64,000 bases of DNA from Wolfiporia cocos (GCA_029448655.1 JACCLO010000001.1:682001-746000), one strand, 5' to 3'; counted from the stretch's first letter, positions 24,121 to 36,173 are shown. A program made the numbers and translations. The notes: generated by a model not told the origin, from the sequence alone.

Positions 24121-25187
24121 TGACACAAGCAACAAACTAGCACTCAACCGGGGGAAGGGGGCTCGCTCAAAGGCGCCTTTCAGGTCCCGGGACCACTAGC
24201 CGTCAAAGGCCAAGACAAGTCTGAGGTTTACGCTCAAGACTGTCTGGCATATATACTCCTAGACTATTTGTACATGTTTGTGTACGGTGGCTCAGAGGCC
24301 TCTACGTACTGGTATCTAACTGGCTATGAGCTATGTGCCGGTAATGGCATCGGAGCGCTGGGGTACGCGAAGATGTCCATGGCGACGTAGCGTAAGGGGC
24401 GGATCAGTAGAGTAGCCAATCTATCGGGTTCGATCAGTGGTTCTCGTCGATCGTGGGTGCGCCGGTAATGGTGGGGTTCTAAGTCCGTGATCGGGCGTGG
24501 TCTGCCTCGATCGGGTATGCGACCGGTGTTCCTCGTTGGTCGGGTACGTGCCAGTAATGGCGGGACGACCGTTGGTTCATCGGTCAGGGTTCTGCCGTCC
24601 CACGGGCAGGAGTCTATACAGGGTGTGGTTAGAGGATGCGTCAGGGGCCTCTGTTCCCGAAGTTACGGTACTGAGGGTCGATCGTTCACGGCCCGGGTTC
24701 CCAGAGGTTGCGGTACTTGAGGGAAGCCGTAGCGTGGACTCGTAGACTAAGGTCTATTGCCTGTAATGGGGAGTGTCCGTGCGGTATGGACGCGAGGTGG
24801 TAGGTTTAGTGTTCTGGGTCACGTGCGAGTGTAGGTCGTGCCCCTAGTCGGCGTATAGCGCATTGTATGGCGGTGGTTTAGCCTGGGTGTGTGCGCAAGG
24901 CGTACCGTCGTGCTATCGTAGCCTGTTGGGCTCTAGGGGTCGACTCGTGACTCCGTGGTTTTAGGGACTAGGCAGCGTATGGCTCATGCTGCCAGGACTT
25001 GGACTGAGTTTAGGGTTAGACTGCTGGTGGCCTGCTAGTGCCCGTAGGGTCCTGTATAGCGGAGGGCTTCTACTAGCGTTGCCGTAGGATTCCAGCTGGG
25101 CTCGGATAGAGTGCTGTAGCGTGCTTATGGCGTGAATGGGGTGTCAACCTAGGGTGTTCTACTAGGCTTTGAAATTGGCTTGTGACA
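24121..25187 (-). repeat. right LTR of the 8 kb element
   Basis: 1067 bp and nearly identical to the left LTR. Transcriptionally the 5' LTR. The adjoining internal sequence on the minus strand is TAAGACAAGTCTCAACC, where the primer-binding site should lie; I could not match it to a tRNA. Confidence 0.88.
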
Positions 25188-25192
25188 CGTAG

Positions 25193-26121
25193 CTTATACC
25201 GTCCAAAGTAACGACTGGAAACGAGTCTTAGTCTGCCCATTCCCATCGACAATTCACGCATGATCCCTTCTGCCGCCGTCGCATTTATGTCCATGCCTTG
25301 CACGACTCTGCATGAGCACATCAGGTAGTGTGTTCCTCAAGGATGATTGCCTTGTGGGGCAGGCCACCTCGTGTGTCCGCTCTGCAGAGTCAAACGGACA
25401 TTTTCAAACTTTGCCATTCCATCCCATCGGCCGTGCATCACTGCGATATCGATCATGGACCCCACAGCGAGCTATTTCCATCGCACGACTACGGTACGTA
25501 GTCCTACGACTCAGTTTATCACCATACATCGAGCACAGTACCGCTGCCTCGCAGCTGCCGACTGTATCCGATGTCGTGCCCTTGCCCGAACATCTTTATT
25601 TGCCCCTTTGCGCAGTCATCTCTTTGGCCGTAATTCAAACCTATATTATTGACATTCGACCAAACCGTCCTCCGCTGCGCGCGCTGTTATCAAGATTGCT
25701 CTCCCGCATCAGTCTGTATACCCCGCACATCTTCGCTTAATCTTCAGCTCTCTGCTCAATTTTAACCACGAACTTTCACTGTACCAATACTGTAATTTTG
25801 AGTATGGAGACATCTGCCATTTATGTGATGGATTGCGATTTATGCATAGCAACGGACGCCAGCGATGCGCCACGGAGATGAGGAATTCCAACCTATAGGA
25901 AGCATTCAGGTAACCGTATCAAACATCCTCTGTGTTCGACAACAGAACGCCAGTACTCCTTCCACTAGGTCTCACAAATGTGTGTTGTTCCAGACCGATC
26001 GCACAACGAAGTCTGCAGGGTCGGGCTCTGTGACCGCCGAGAGCTCAGATGTCAAGATAAATCTCACTATAAGGAGTATAATTGGTCAGTTAGGTCAGAC
26101 GTAACATCTCAACAACGATAA
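25193..26121. other. intergenic; no gene supported
   Basis: A 142-codon frame (25312-25740) and a 65-codon frame (from about 25455) overlap each other but show no family features. The first ~100 bp upstream of 26121 should hold the 3' untranslated region of the beta-mannosidase gene. Confidence 0.35.
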
Positions 26122-29100
26122 TCACTGACACGTCCGGTCGATCCCAGGAACCAGGTAGAAGCCGTTTAACGGATTGCCCGTAGTATCGTCAACGAAATAG
26201 CCTACTGTGCCGTACGGATGGTCCAACCACGCATATGCCGCGACGCCGCCTTTCGCTGAGAGTGTGAATGTGAGGTTTTCACCAGTGGTCAGTGCTATCT
26301 CTGGGTCCACGAGCTCAGCGTACGCAAGTGACGTTGGTGCATACTGTGAATACGGTGATGCAACGTTCCTGTTAGCAAGAACACCGATCATGATGGAATG
26401 ACCCACGTATGTCTCCATCGAAACCGTACGGCCATTCACGTCTGCCGTCACGTTAAGCAACATCCACGAGTTGGTCGGTGTCGCTCCGGAAGGCAGAATC
26501 TCGTCATAGCCCTGCATGGACATGAGCACTGTGTTGTTAAGAGACGGCACGGTAAACTCGTGTGTCATCGCCTCGAGTTGCGTTCCCGCCCAGTCGTACC
26601 ACGTCAGTTGCGCAGTGCCGTTCACATCATACCAACGGTCAGACGTGACCATAATGTCAAGCGTCTGGTTGTCCGGAGTCCAGAATGGATAGACTATCAC
26701 TGGCGAATATATCTGCGCCATGCCGTAGTTCAAAACTTTCCAGCGACCAGAATACTCGACTGAAGCCCAGCTGACGCCCTGCCAGATGTCGTTAAGCTGC
26801 CAGACCAACGCCCCTAGGTTGTTCTCGCCAAGTCCTGCTCCTCGACGGTACCACGCAATTTCAGAGACCATGTTCATCGACTGGAAAACTTGCGTGCTCC
26901 AGCACCATTGAGCAAAGGTCTGGTTGGCATCGGTCGTGTTAGGAGTAGGAAGCCAAAGCTCTACTGCCATCGTCATCTGACCCTGACCCTGGGGAGCGTT
27001 CGGATTGGGCCATGCCAGACTTCCCGCCGGAGGATGATGATCACGAGACATCACAACCGTCGAATTGAACGCGTAGTCCTCCGGCGATTGAAGAACCTCC
27101 TCCCAGGTGTAGAACGAAGGCATGGAATGAAAGCTTTTAAGAGATGTTAGCCACGAGTAATATGCGTGATAATGTTCTACATACCCAAATTCATTGACAA
27201 ACCTAAACATGTGTCAGACAACGAAGATCCGTAGTTCAAATGATCCTTACCTCGAAACTGGGTAGGTACTGTAGTTAAATGCCTGGGACGCGTCGTAGTT
27301 GTAGCGTTCTAATGGTTTTCAATGGTCATCGTCAGAACAGAAACATCAAGACACTCCATAGCTCATGTCGCACCAGTATTGCCGTAGATGTAACCGGGAG
27401 TCTTATTCTCGAACCTGAGAACATAGGGATCTAAGCTCAAAACGCCATTGGTAGTCGAACAATCAGTGTAGGGGACCTGTGTACGCGTGCATAAGCCAAT
27501 GTCATCATCTGTACACTCTCAAGACTCACCGATGACTGCTCCTCATATGTTATGTTGTGCAGGAAATCCTGGAACATGAAGACGAACTAAAGCCAAAATG
27601 AGTATACGTGGCAGCAAGACGTACTATTACTCTGTACGGTCCGCACCTCGTCCAGATAGTGAGTCCCGTTAGCGTATGTTTCATTTATGGCGATGACGAT
27701 GTTCTCGATCTCGTTGCCTCCCGCCCACTGAACATTGCTCGGGTGCTTGTTGATTCTACGCACATTCTGTCGGACTTCAGGATCGATTGAAACAAGCAGG
27801 AAGTTGTTGAGTGGGTAGGTCGCGTCGGAGAAAATCATCTCGGACCAGGCCAGAATTCCAAGCTCGTCACATACAGAGTAGAAATCGTATACGCCCGTGA
27901 GTGCGTCAGATGGTTGGTAGATCCCTCCACCCCAAACACGTAACTGGTATATTTAGTACATTATCAACGGTTAGAATAGACATCGAAATCACCATGTTTT
28001 GTCCACTCAGGACAGCACTCTCGAGGACCCAACGAACTTTCTCCGACGTAATCCGCGCATAGAAAGGGTCGAACGGGATGATGTTAGTTCCTTTCGTGTA
28101 GAAAGGTTGGCCGTTAATCTGGAAGTGCCATTGGTCTCCGGGAGTGATTCCGCGCGCCTCGGTCTCCTCCTCCGGATATGGTGTCTGAATAAGCTCTACG
28201 GTACGGAAGCCGCTGCGTAGCGTGAAGCTCGTGCTATCAATATAGATTCCATCGATATCACCGAGCGCGAGGGAGATCGTGAAGTTGTACAGAGTCGGCG
28301 TGCCGAGGTCGCGAGGGTACCATCTTTGAGGAACGCCGTTGGGAACGGTGATACTCGCAGAGACGAACGTAGGTTCCGCAGTCGATGCCGGGATCGAGCT
28401 GACGGCCAGGGGTCCGGAATAGACACCCAATTCCGGAATGTCTATTGCGATGCTCGGATTGAAACTCGGGAGCACTGAGCGCACGCCGAGGGTAACGTTC
28501 ACCAGCCAATCTGCGGTCTGATCTGGTGCGGTTATGTAGGTCTGGCCAACTTTGGAGATCTCTAAGGAGTACTGTTCAATGAAGATGCTACCGCTGCCAG
28601 AAGCTAGAAGCGGGTACGCCGCAGGCGTTCCGTCCGTTGTCTCGAAAGTCGGAACCTCTGAGAGAGTCACGAGATATGCGGGACGGAATATTCCAGCTGG
28701 GACGAACGCCGGACCCTGTAGCACAATTAGCTAAGTGCATCGATTTAGCAAAGGGATCGGGCAGTACCCAATCCCATCCAAAGTCTGATTGAGTCTTTCG
28801 GAGGTATTGCCGGAAGCCTGCGTACTCGAACTAAACCATGTTAGAAATTATCGCGTCTAGTCGTTGGCGCGAAATCAAACTCACATCGGGAGTCAACGGG
28901 ACCTCCGTGTCTGGCAATGACGTAACATTGAGTCCATAGAAGTAGGCAGATTCAAACGCTACAGTGATGTTGTTGTCGCCATTCGCGGGAGAGGCAATCA
29001 GATCTGTGACATCGTACGTGTACTGCTGGAATTGGTTGTCCACCCAAGCGACTGGATGCCCAGCCACAGTCTATTAAGGAAAACGTTATTTCCTTTAGTG

Positions 29101-29512
29101 GCAAGCCAGAAGTAATCATACAATGTTTGCGATGGTATCCAACCCGTAGAACACAAGAAGTGTCCTCGAGAACGGATTCGTCCCAACAGCTTCCGTGAAT
29201 GGCGTGATTTCCGCAGTGTAGGTCCAGCTGTCATTGACAATCCAGCGATCTAAATACTCTGCAGAACTGTTAACCTCCAAGGCTGCATTGTAGTAGAAAT
29301 CTATACAAACCATTGATACCCAACAAAGGATTTTCAATGATACCCGCCCTGTAGAGGTCAATATGGGCCTGCGAAGGCACTGAGGCTGGAATCACAATCG
29401 AGCCATTACCATTACGCAATGTCCACTGCAGGTCGGAAAGGCTGTACACGTTTGCGAGCGCGAGCGCGGGCAGGCACGCTGCAAGCAGCGCCCTCAGAGA
29501 CGAGCGCAGCAT
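26122..29512 (-). CDS. secreted beta-mannosidase, glycoside hydrolase family 2
   Basis: Hydrolyses terminal beta-mannose from mannan-derived oligosaccharides and N-glycans. Eleven exons on the minus strand (29512-29311, 29258-29122, 29070-28885, 28830-28768, 28715-27993, 27943-27647, 27586-27530, 27476-27374, 27308-27251, 27202-27185, 27133-26122) give 951 residues in one frame, the usual length for fungal enzymes. A signal peptide is clear (MLRSSLRALLAACLPALALA). Family landmarks: SDFGWDWGPAFVPAG; RVWGGGIYQPSD; WAGGNEIE near 511-517, whose Glu515 is the expected acid/base; RFVNEFGFHS, whose Glu613 is the expected nucleophile; and LVWQLNDIWQGVSWAS. All ten introns are 48-65 bp with GT..AG ends, and one exon is only 18 nt. 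Several NxT/S sites fit secretion. Intact; moderate GC compared with the genes to its right. Confidence 0.95.
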
Positions 29513-29572
29513 CGTGTCGGACAGTCTTAGCCGGACAGACACAAACGGGAGTGCGCATACGGACGCAGTGGG

Positions 29573-29578
29573 TTTATA
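29573..29578 (-). promoter_or_regulatory. TATA box of the beta-mannosidase gene
   Basis: TATAAA on the minus strand, 61 bp upstream of the start codon at 29512, a normal distance for a fungal core promoter. Confidence 0.5.
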
Positions 29579-32500
29579 TGCATTCAGCGCGCCCGCCGGC
29601 GAGATGGAGCCTTCTGCAACCCATGACCAGCATCGATGCGTACATCCCGAGGGTGCAGTGCCGGAAGAATTCTTGGAAGAACTCTTAAAAGGATTGATCA
29701 ACGTAACGCTACATGAGTCTGTTCACAAGCAAGCGCGATCGGCTTTTGAGAAAGAGATTGCGCCAAGGATATGGAAGACCATGCTTCTACTTGCAGGTGC
29801 TATACACTTGCCCGAGACATGCAGAGCTGCACAAAGGAGTTATGTATAGCGTGAGGATAGAAGTGGTGCGGGCGTCACTGAAATGATGAGATACGTACAA
29901 CGTATCCCGTTTAGGCACCTGCTTGTCAGCTGATTCGAGTGAAGTCTCTCTGCTTACTTATCGGAGAACAAGTGGTTGACGAGTACTTAGGCAATCGAGT
30001 GGAAGTGTTAATTTTATCACGTGCAGAGCCCCGGAAGGAAAGGCCGACATTCACCCGCTGCCGGAGTACAGCTGCAAGGTCGAGGCAACTAAATGCTGGG
30101 CGTCCTGCGCATCAAGTCGGCCTTCGTGGAGTGCTCAATGATGTGGATGGTACTAGTCGCTTTATGTCTTGGTGCCGTGTATAAAGTATGACGTCGAATG
30201 CCTTGGGTTTTGAAGTTCAACAGGCTATTCAGCGGCCCGGGCCGCCTTCAGAACATGAGATGAGCAACTGACACCGATCCTTGCATGCTGCAGTATTACA
30301 CTTCTTCGCAATAAACGATAATTGTCAACAGACATTATCATCATCCCAGTGAGATCAAGTGAACCGACAACGAGAGCGACCAACGTGATCTCCCTGCAAC
30401 GATGGCGGCATTCGTCAGTATATGGTAACGGCCAAGCGAAACGAGCGGATGGTAAAGTACATAGAACCTCGTGAAGAAAGGCTGCATTGCTATGCTTCAC
30501 CGCGAAGACGAAGACAGTGTTTCCGAAGAAGTTGCGCGACAATCTCCGAGGATGCACCGAAAATAGCCAGCATCCGGGCGCCTCTAGAACGTTAGCGATG
30601 TGCTTCAGCAGTGAAGCAGAAATGGTAAGATGTTGTTGCTTTGCGAACAACAACGCAAGCTTGCTGTAAAGCCTCAGTTCTTTAATTAGTATGTGATTCG
30701 ACCGTAGCAGCTCTGCGATGAACACTTGTTTTGGCCGTTCGAGATCTGGGTGCCTGTGACATTCGCTTGTATATTGTGGCGACACAATCTGCCAGAATAT
30801 ATCGGCGTAACTGGAGCGGTATCACTCCACGGCGCGGGATTGAGTCGCGCAGATCTGCCCAAGTGCGTCCGATACCTCCTTCCGTCAGCGAGTCCGAACA
30901 GTGTGAATGTTGAACTTCGCGAGTTTTGTGCTACAGCACCGCCCCGGAGAGTTCAAGGCTGGACTATCCAAGATCAAAGACCAGAGATGTCAGCATGCAG
31001 AAATCATATATATCCAGAAGTAACGCTTGTCGTCACCTAAAATGATCATACAATAAACATAGACCAGCATAGAAGCCAGAAGACTCACTCTCGGCTGTTA
31101 GAGTCCTGGACATGCGAGTAATTGACGGGAGAGCTTCGGCCAGCGTAGATCAAAACTATCTGAGTTCTCTGGGAAGACGGCATCCACCTGCGCGACAGCT
31201 TTGACGCGCCCTTGGTACTAAATGTAATATCAAGGGAGCTTTTGTCATGAGGAGATTCGTGGGACGCTTAGAGTGGCGGCGTATTCTCTGCCCAAGATGT
31301 CCAAGTCTGACGCTGTAGACAGAGTTTCTGTACAGCATTACTGACACCGTGACAGCAATTTGATGCAAGTAGCTGCGGATATCAGCAATAGATATGTGAG
31401 AACCAATGAACCAGGACTGTGGAGCTTTCTGGTAGAGACAGAACTACAGCATTGATTGTGGTGGGCCCGCAAGACCACAGCAGAGACAGCTAACATTCGT
31501 GATGCGTTGCACAGGTAAAGCGTAGCAGCTGAGGGAATTTGGCCAACCAAGACGACCCAGGCACCGCTCGATGCCGGTGAGACTGCGCAAATCTGCGTTC
31601 AGTTCCATGTAAGGGGCATGAAAGCCACAGCCAAGACACTCGGAGGGGCCTAGAGAGATTGTGGCCAGTCATAACCGAAGGTCGCCCGAGAGTCAACAGC
31701 GCCCATGAGCGCACGCCTTATCGAAAGTCTACCTACGCCAGACGCCAGAAAGAAACATTCTGCAAGTGTTCCTCAAGTTCCGCCCAAGAACACCCAGACG
31801 CAAAACCATTGTAGGGTTCGAATGATCGTAGGGCGGAGGACAATGGCAGGGGAACTCACCAGGATTGAGGCATGGGTATCGCAAGCTCGGGGATACGCGC
31901 CACGCCGCCTGCTGTCAGAGACCTGATACACTTACACACTGAACAGGCGGCGCTTGCAATCACGCTAGGCTATTAGCAGTTCTCACAGATTGCAAACCGG
32001 AGGCAAGCCATTGTCCAAAACCGATGTTGACTTGTTCACTGTACCGTATGTGGCCACTTGTGTCAACTTGAGGCGATGCCGACCACATACGATGGTCTGA
32101 GGGGAAGCATTGACGCAGGAATGAGGAAGAGAGTCGCAGGTGCCTGTGTATTGCAGATTCGCACGTGGTCCGTTGATGGGAGATCGGCGAGATCGGGAGC
32201 CGATGAGCAAGCCTCCTTATAAGGAAGGGAGACGAGTATGAGTGGCCCTCCCGCGCTCACGCCCCCTCCACTCGAGCCATGATGCTCCAAACAACGTGCA
32301 TGCAGGGATAATTCTCTGGTGGCAGCGCTAGTGCTTGCCACCCTATTGTGGTCGTCTGATCGCCAGCCATTAAATTCTGTAACCTGATGGACTTCCAGGA
32401 CATTTGTCGTCAGTGGTCTAATGTCAGGCACACGCCTTTCCAAAGGGAGCGGTGGCCGAGATACGTCGTGCGGACCTTGTAATCCGTGAAATTCTGCCTC

Positions 32501-32633
32501 CGTAAGCGAGATCCCACACTTTCGATCTCTAGCGTGATGAGCGCCAGAGAGCGCCTTATCTTCGTATATTGCTCGCGGCTGTCAGAAGCAGCAGCTCTCC
32601 CCTGCTTTCCGCTTGCTTAGAGTCTCAGCTGCC
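29579..32633. other. 3 kb intergenic region, no gene supported
   Basis: Between two outward-transcribed genes. The longest frame (186 codons, minus, 30225-30785) has no ATG at its start and no recognisable domain; the others are shorter. It must hold the upstream regions of both neighbours. I did not find repeats with clear ends. Confidence 0.4.
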
Positions 32634-34904
32634 ATGTCGGACAAGAACGAGGCTCACTACACAGTCGCAGTTGCCAAGATGGCCGATGCAGATTCGGAAG
32701 CACCATCTTCCGAAGAGACTGCAGTGCCGGGGCTTCAGCGGCGAATGAAAAATAGGCATATTGCCATGATCAGGTGCGTACGCGATTCCTGCAATATAGA
32801 GCGCTGGTACTCACACTACGCATGTAGTATCGGCGGTACGCCCTTCAGCATCACAATCTCGCAATGCTAATTTCAATGGACTGTGCTAGGCGTCATTGGT
32901 ACCGGATTATTTCTGGGTACTGCGACCTCGCTCTCGAACGGCGGTCCCGTTGGCCTCCTACTAGGCTACATGACAATCGGGTCGCTATGTTACTGCACCA
33001 TGGTCCGCGCCGCCTATTTGTGATAGAGCCTTCGCCCCAGAGTCTCACCTCGCGCGCAGATATCACTCGGCGAAATGGCCGCATTTTTGCCGATACCCGG
33101 CGGGCACATCACCTTTGCCGAGCGGTTTGTGGACCCAGCGTGGTCATTTGCGCTAGGGTGGCTATATTGCAAGTCTGTGAGACGTCGAGCATGAGCCGCC
33201 CTCTCACTATCTGTGACAGATTACAACTGGACGATCGTTCTGCCAGCGGAGCTGAGCGCTGCGGCGGTCTTGATAAATTATTGGTACGTGTCGCGCACTC
33301 TGCACATCACGTCCGGCCGTAGAATGGACGGCGATGCAGGAATCAATCCGTGAACAATGCGGTCTGGATCACGATGTGTCTCGTCGTCGTCATTGGCTTG
33401 AACATGTTCGGCGCTGGTATGCCTCACGCACAGCGCCACGTTTAGCGCCCTCACGTCCTGCAGGTGTCTACGGCGAAGCCGAGTTCGTCTTCGCCTCCAT
33501 CAAGGTTGTGACCATCACGGGGCTCATCATCCTCGGCATCGTGCTCGACCTGGGCGGGGGGCCGACCCACGACCGCGTCGGGTTCCGCTACTGGAAGCAC
33601 CCGGGGCCGTTCGCGCAGTTCGACGGCATCGCGGGCGCGAAGGGGCGCTTCCTCGCGTGGTGGGCGGTGATGACACAGGCCGCGTTCTCGTTCATCGGCA
33701 CGGAGATCGTCGCGATCGCGGGCGCGGAGGCGAAGAACCCGCGGCGCAACATCCCGCGCGCGATCCGGAACGTGTACATCCGCATCCTGCTCTTCTACAT
33801 CGGCGGCGTGACGATCATCGGCCTGCTCGTGCCGTACACCAACCCGCGGCTCGACCTCGCGAGCGGGACGGCCGCGGCGTCCCCGTTCGTGATCGCGATA
33901 CAGACGGCGGGGATCAAGGGGCTGCCCTCGGTGCGTCGGCCGGCCGCGCGGAGGCCAGTGATAGCTGACCGATCACGCATCGTGCGACGCTAGGTTATCA
34001 ACGCGTGCCTCCTGACGTCTGCGTGGTCAGCCGGGAACAGCGATTTGTACTGCAGCTCCCGCGCGCTATGTCGGTGACGCCGTGTGTGGCAGACGTGCAG
34101 ACGCTGACACACGCCCTGCTGACGCACAGATAGCATGGCCATCAACGGCAACGCGCCCAAGATATTCAAGAAGGTCGATAAGCGCGGCCTCCCGTGGGCC
34201 GCGCTCGCGCTCAACTCCGTGCTGGGCTGCCTCGCGTATATGGAGGTCGGGAGCAGCAGCGGCAAGGTGTTCGGCTGGTTCGCCAACATGTGCGCCCTCT
34301 GCGAGCTGTGCTTTCATTCGTCGAACCTCACTCGAGTACAGGACAGCGATTGCAGGGCTGTCTAGTTGGTTTGCAATCTCGGTGACGTACCTCCGTTTCC
34401 GCAAGGGCCTCGCCGCGCAGGGCATCGACCGCAAGACGCTGCCGTTCGCATCGCGCCTGCAGCCGTTTGCGGCGTGGTACGCAGCCATCCTGTGTTTCAC
34501 GGTTTGCTTCGTGAGTGTCTCAACCCTGTGGCGCGCGGCGGTGCCTGACGTCAAGTTCAGTTCAGCGGGTTTTCCGTCTTTCTCCGCGGCGGTTGGAACA
34601 CGGCGACGTTCGTGACCAACTACTTGCCCATGATGCTCTTTCCCGTGCTGTACGCCGCGCGCCGGCTGTGGTCGCGCGAGCGCTGGGTCCGGCCCGAGGA
34701 CATGGATTTCAAGACGGGCATGGCGGAGGTGTTGGCGGCTTCGTGCGTCTCGATGCCTCGGTCGCTGGGCAGGATGGCTGATGTCGACTGAATAGGTACG
34801 ACGAGCCCCCACCGCGGAATTGGGTGGAGCGCATCTGGAATGCTGTGGTCAGTCTCGAGCCTGCTGGACATGTAAATGTCATGCTGACGCGTCCGCAGAT
34901 GTGA
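32634..34904 (+). CDS. amino-acid permease of the yeast AAT type; candidate S-methylmethionine permease
   Basis: Proton-coupled amino-acid uptake at the plasma membrane, about 12 membrane helices. Exons: 32634-32773, 32828-32835, 32890-33002, 33060-33168, 33220-33283, 33340-33416, 33464-33930, 33994-34069, 34130-34289, 34342-34510, 34561-34742, 34796-34847, 34899-34904; 540 residues. Family text: [20 protein letters not shown] at the first helix, [80 protein letters not shown]. Exon 2 is only 8 nt. The fourth intron (33169-33219) starts GCAAGT and ends CAG: the nearby GT would break the frame, so it is a GC-AG intron. The last coding exon is only ATG TGA. From exon 7 on, third codon positions become almost all G or C. 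The next gene is a homocysteine S-methyltransferase on the same strand, which suggests S-methylmethionine as substrate; substrate is inference. Confidence 0.92.
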
Positions 34905-34910
34905 TATAAA
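34905..34910 (+). promoter_or_regulatory. TATA box of the homocysteine methyltransferase gene, abutting the permease stop
   Basis: TATAAA follows the permease TGA (34902-34904) with no base between. It lies 82 bp before the preferred ATG (34992) and 46 bp before an alternative ATG (34956). Its position implies that the permease 3' untranslated region overlaps the next promoter. Confidence 0.5.
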
Positions 34911-34991
34911 GTCTCGTGCTTGCATGTAATATAGATATAGTAGATACGCTAATTGATGTCATCGATCGAGATCGGGCTGTATCTTGCCATC

Positions 34992-36173
34992 ATGTCCAGC
35001 GATCATGTCGACATCCTGGTGCTCGACGGCGGACTCGTAAGTTGCGGCGCGCTCACTGGGTGCGTCCTAACGCGGCACAGGGCACGACGCTGGAAGACGT
35101 GTTTCACCACGACATCTCCTCGCCCCTGTGGTCCGCGCAGCCCGTCGAGCACAACCCCGAGCTGATCATCAGCGCCCACACCGCGTTCCTCGACGCGGGG
35201 GCGGACATCATCCTGACGGCTACGTACGCACACCTCCTACTGACCGTTTACACGACTGCGACGAGCAACCAGGTATCAGAGCTCATTCGAGACCTTCGAG
35301 CGCGCCGGGTACTCCCGGGCGGACGCCGAGCGGCTCATGCTCAAGGCCGTCGACCTGGCGGCGCAGGCGCGGGCACGGTACATACACGACAAGCAGGGGA
35401 CCGCGCCGCGGATCGCACTCTCGCTGGGGCCCTTTGGCGCGACGCTCTCCCCCGCGCAAGAGTTTTCCGGGTTCTACCCGCCGCCGTACGGGCCCCGGGG
35501 GTACCGCGCGGGCGGGGGGAACACGACCGCGTTCGCGGACACGGACGCGGGGCGGCGGGCGGCGTGCGCGGCGGAGGACGCGCTGGCCGCGTTCCACCTC
35601 GCGCGGCTGCGGGTGTTCGCGGGGCAGCGCGCGGCGTGGGTTGCGGCGGAGTACGTCGCGTTCGAGACGGTGCCGCTCGCGCGGGAGGTGCGCGCGGTGC
35701 GGCGCGCGATGGGCGTGCTCGCGGGCGAGCTGCGCGCGCGCGGGCAGGCGGCGCGGCCGTGGTGGGTGTGCACGGTGTGGCCGGACGGGGCGTTCCCCGA
35801 GGAGGGCGTGGCGATGGAGGGCGTCGTCGACGCGCTGCTCGGCGGCGGCGGGCCGGTGCCGTGGGGCATCGGGATCAACTGCACGAGCCCGGAGAGGGTG
35901 GGCGCGCTGCTGGAGAGGATGACGGAGTGCGTGGGGCGCAGGGGCACGGACGTCCCCTGCCTGGTCGTGTATCCCAACCGCGGGGACGTCTACGAGCCGG
36001 GCACACGGACGTGGCGGCAGGCTGGGCCGCAGGAGGGGTGGGCAGGCAGGCTGCACGCAGACATTGCGAGGGCGGCGGCGAGCGGAGTCTGGCGGCAGGT
36101 CGTCGTCGGGGGATGTTGCAAGACGGGGCCCGCAGAGATTGCAGCGCTAGCGATGTTGGTAAAGCAGCAATAA
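34992..36173 (+). CDS. homocysteine S-methyltransferase (S-methylmethionine-dependent type)
   Basis: Transfers a methyl group to homocysteine, making methionine; family members use S-methylmethionine or S-adenosylmethionine as donor. Exons 34992-35036, 35081-35223, 35273-36173 give 362 residues. Landmarks: LVLDGGLGTTLED at the N-terminus, HTAFLDAGADIILTATYQSS, GPFGATLSPAQEFSG, and the three zinc-binding cysteines of the family in GINC (Cys266) and GGCC (Cys344, Cys345). ATG 34992 was chosen because the conserved core begins seven residues later; in-frame ATG 34956 would add 12 residues without family character. The permease gene ends only 87 bp upstream (51 bp from the alternative ATG). Coding GC is extreme, with runs of GCG codons. 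Yeast Mht1 and bacterial MmuM are the well-studied relatives; the donor is not provable from sequence. Confidence 0.9.

Larger units (their letters stand above)
17159..25187 (-). mobile_element. full-length LTR element without gag-pol (LARD-like), 8029 bp
   Basis: Two LTRs of 1067 bp (17159-18225 and 24121-25187) differ at one base that I could find (17219 c / 24180-24181 region t) and flank a 5.9 kb internal region. CGTAG at 17154-17158 and 25188-25192 is a perfect target duplication. The internal end next to the left LTR reads, on the minus strand, AAAAGAGGGGGTAC, a polypurine tract, so the element lies on the minus strand. The longest internal open frames are 160-177 codons with no protease, reverse transcriptase, RNase H, integrase or zinc-knuckle motif that I can see. 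Matching LTRs imply recent insertion, so it was probably mobilised by another element's enzymes. This fits a large retrotransposon derivative. Confidence 0.8.

Noticed and set aside
25312..25740. 142-codon plus-strand frame next to the 8 kb element
   Set aside because: No recognisable motif, overlapped by another frame, and no upstream promoter signal.
30225..30785. 186-codon minus-strand frame between beta-mannosidase and permease
   Set aside because: No ATG at its start, no domain, no splice partners; most likely chance.
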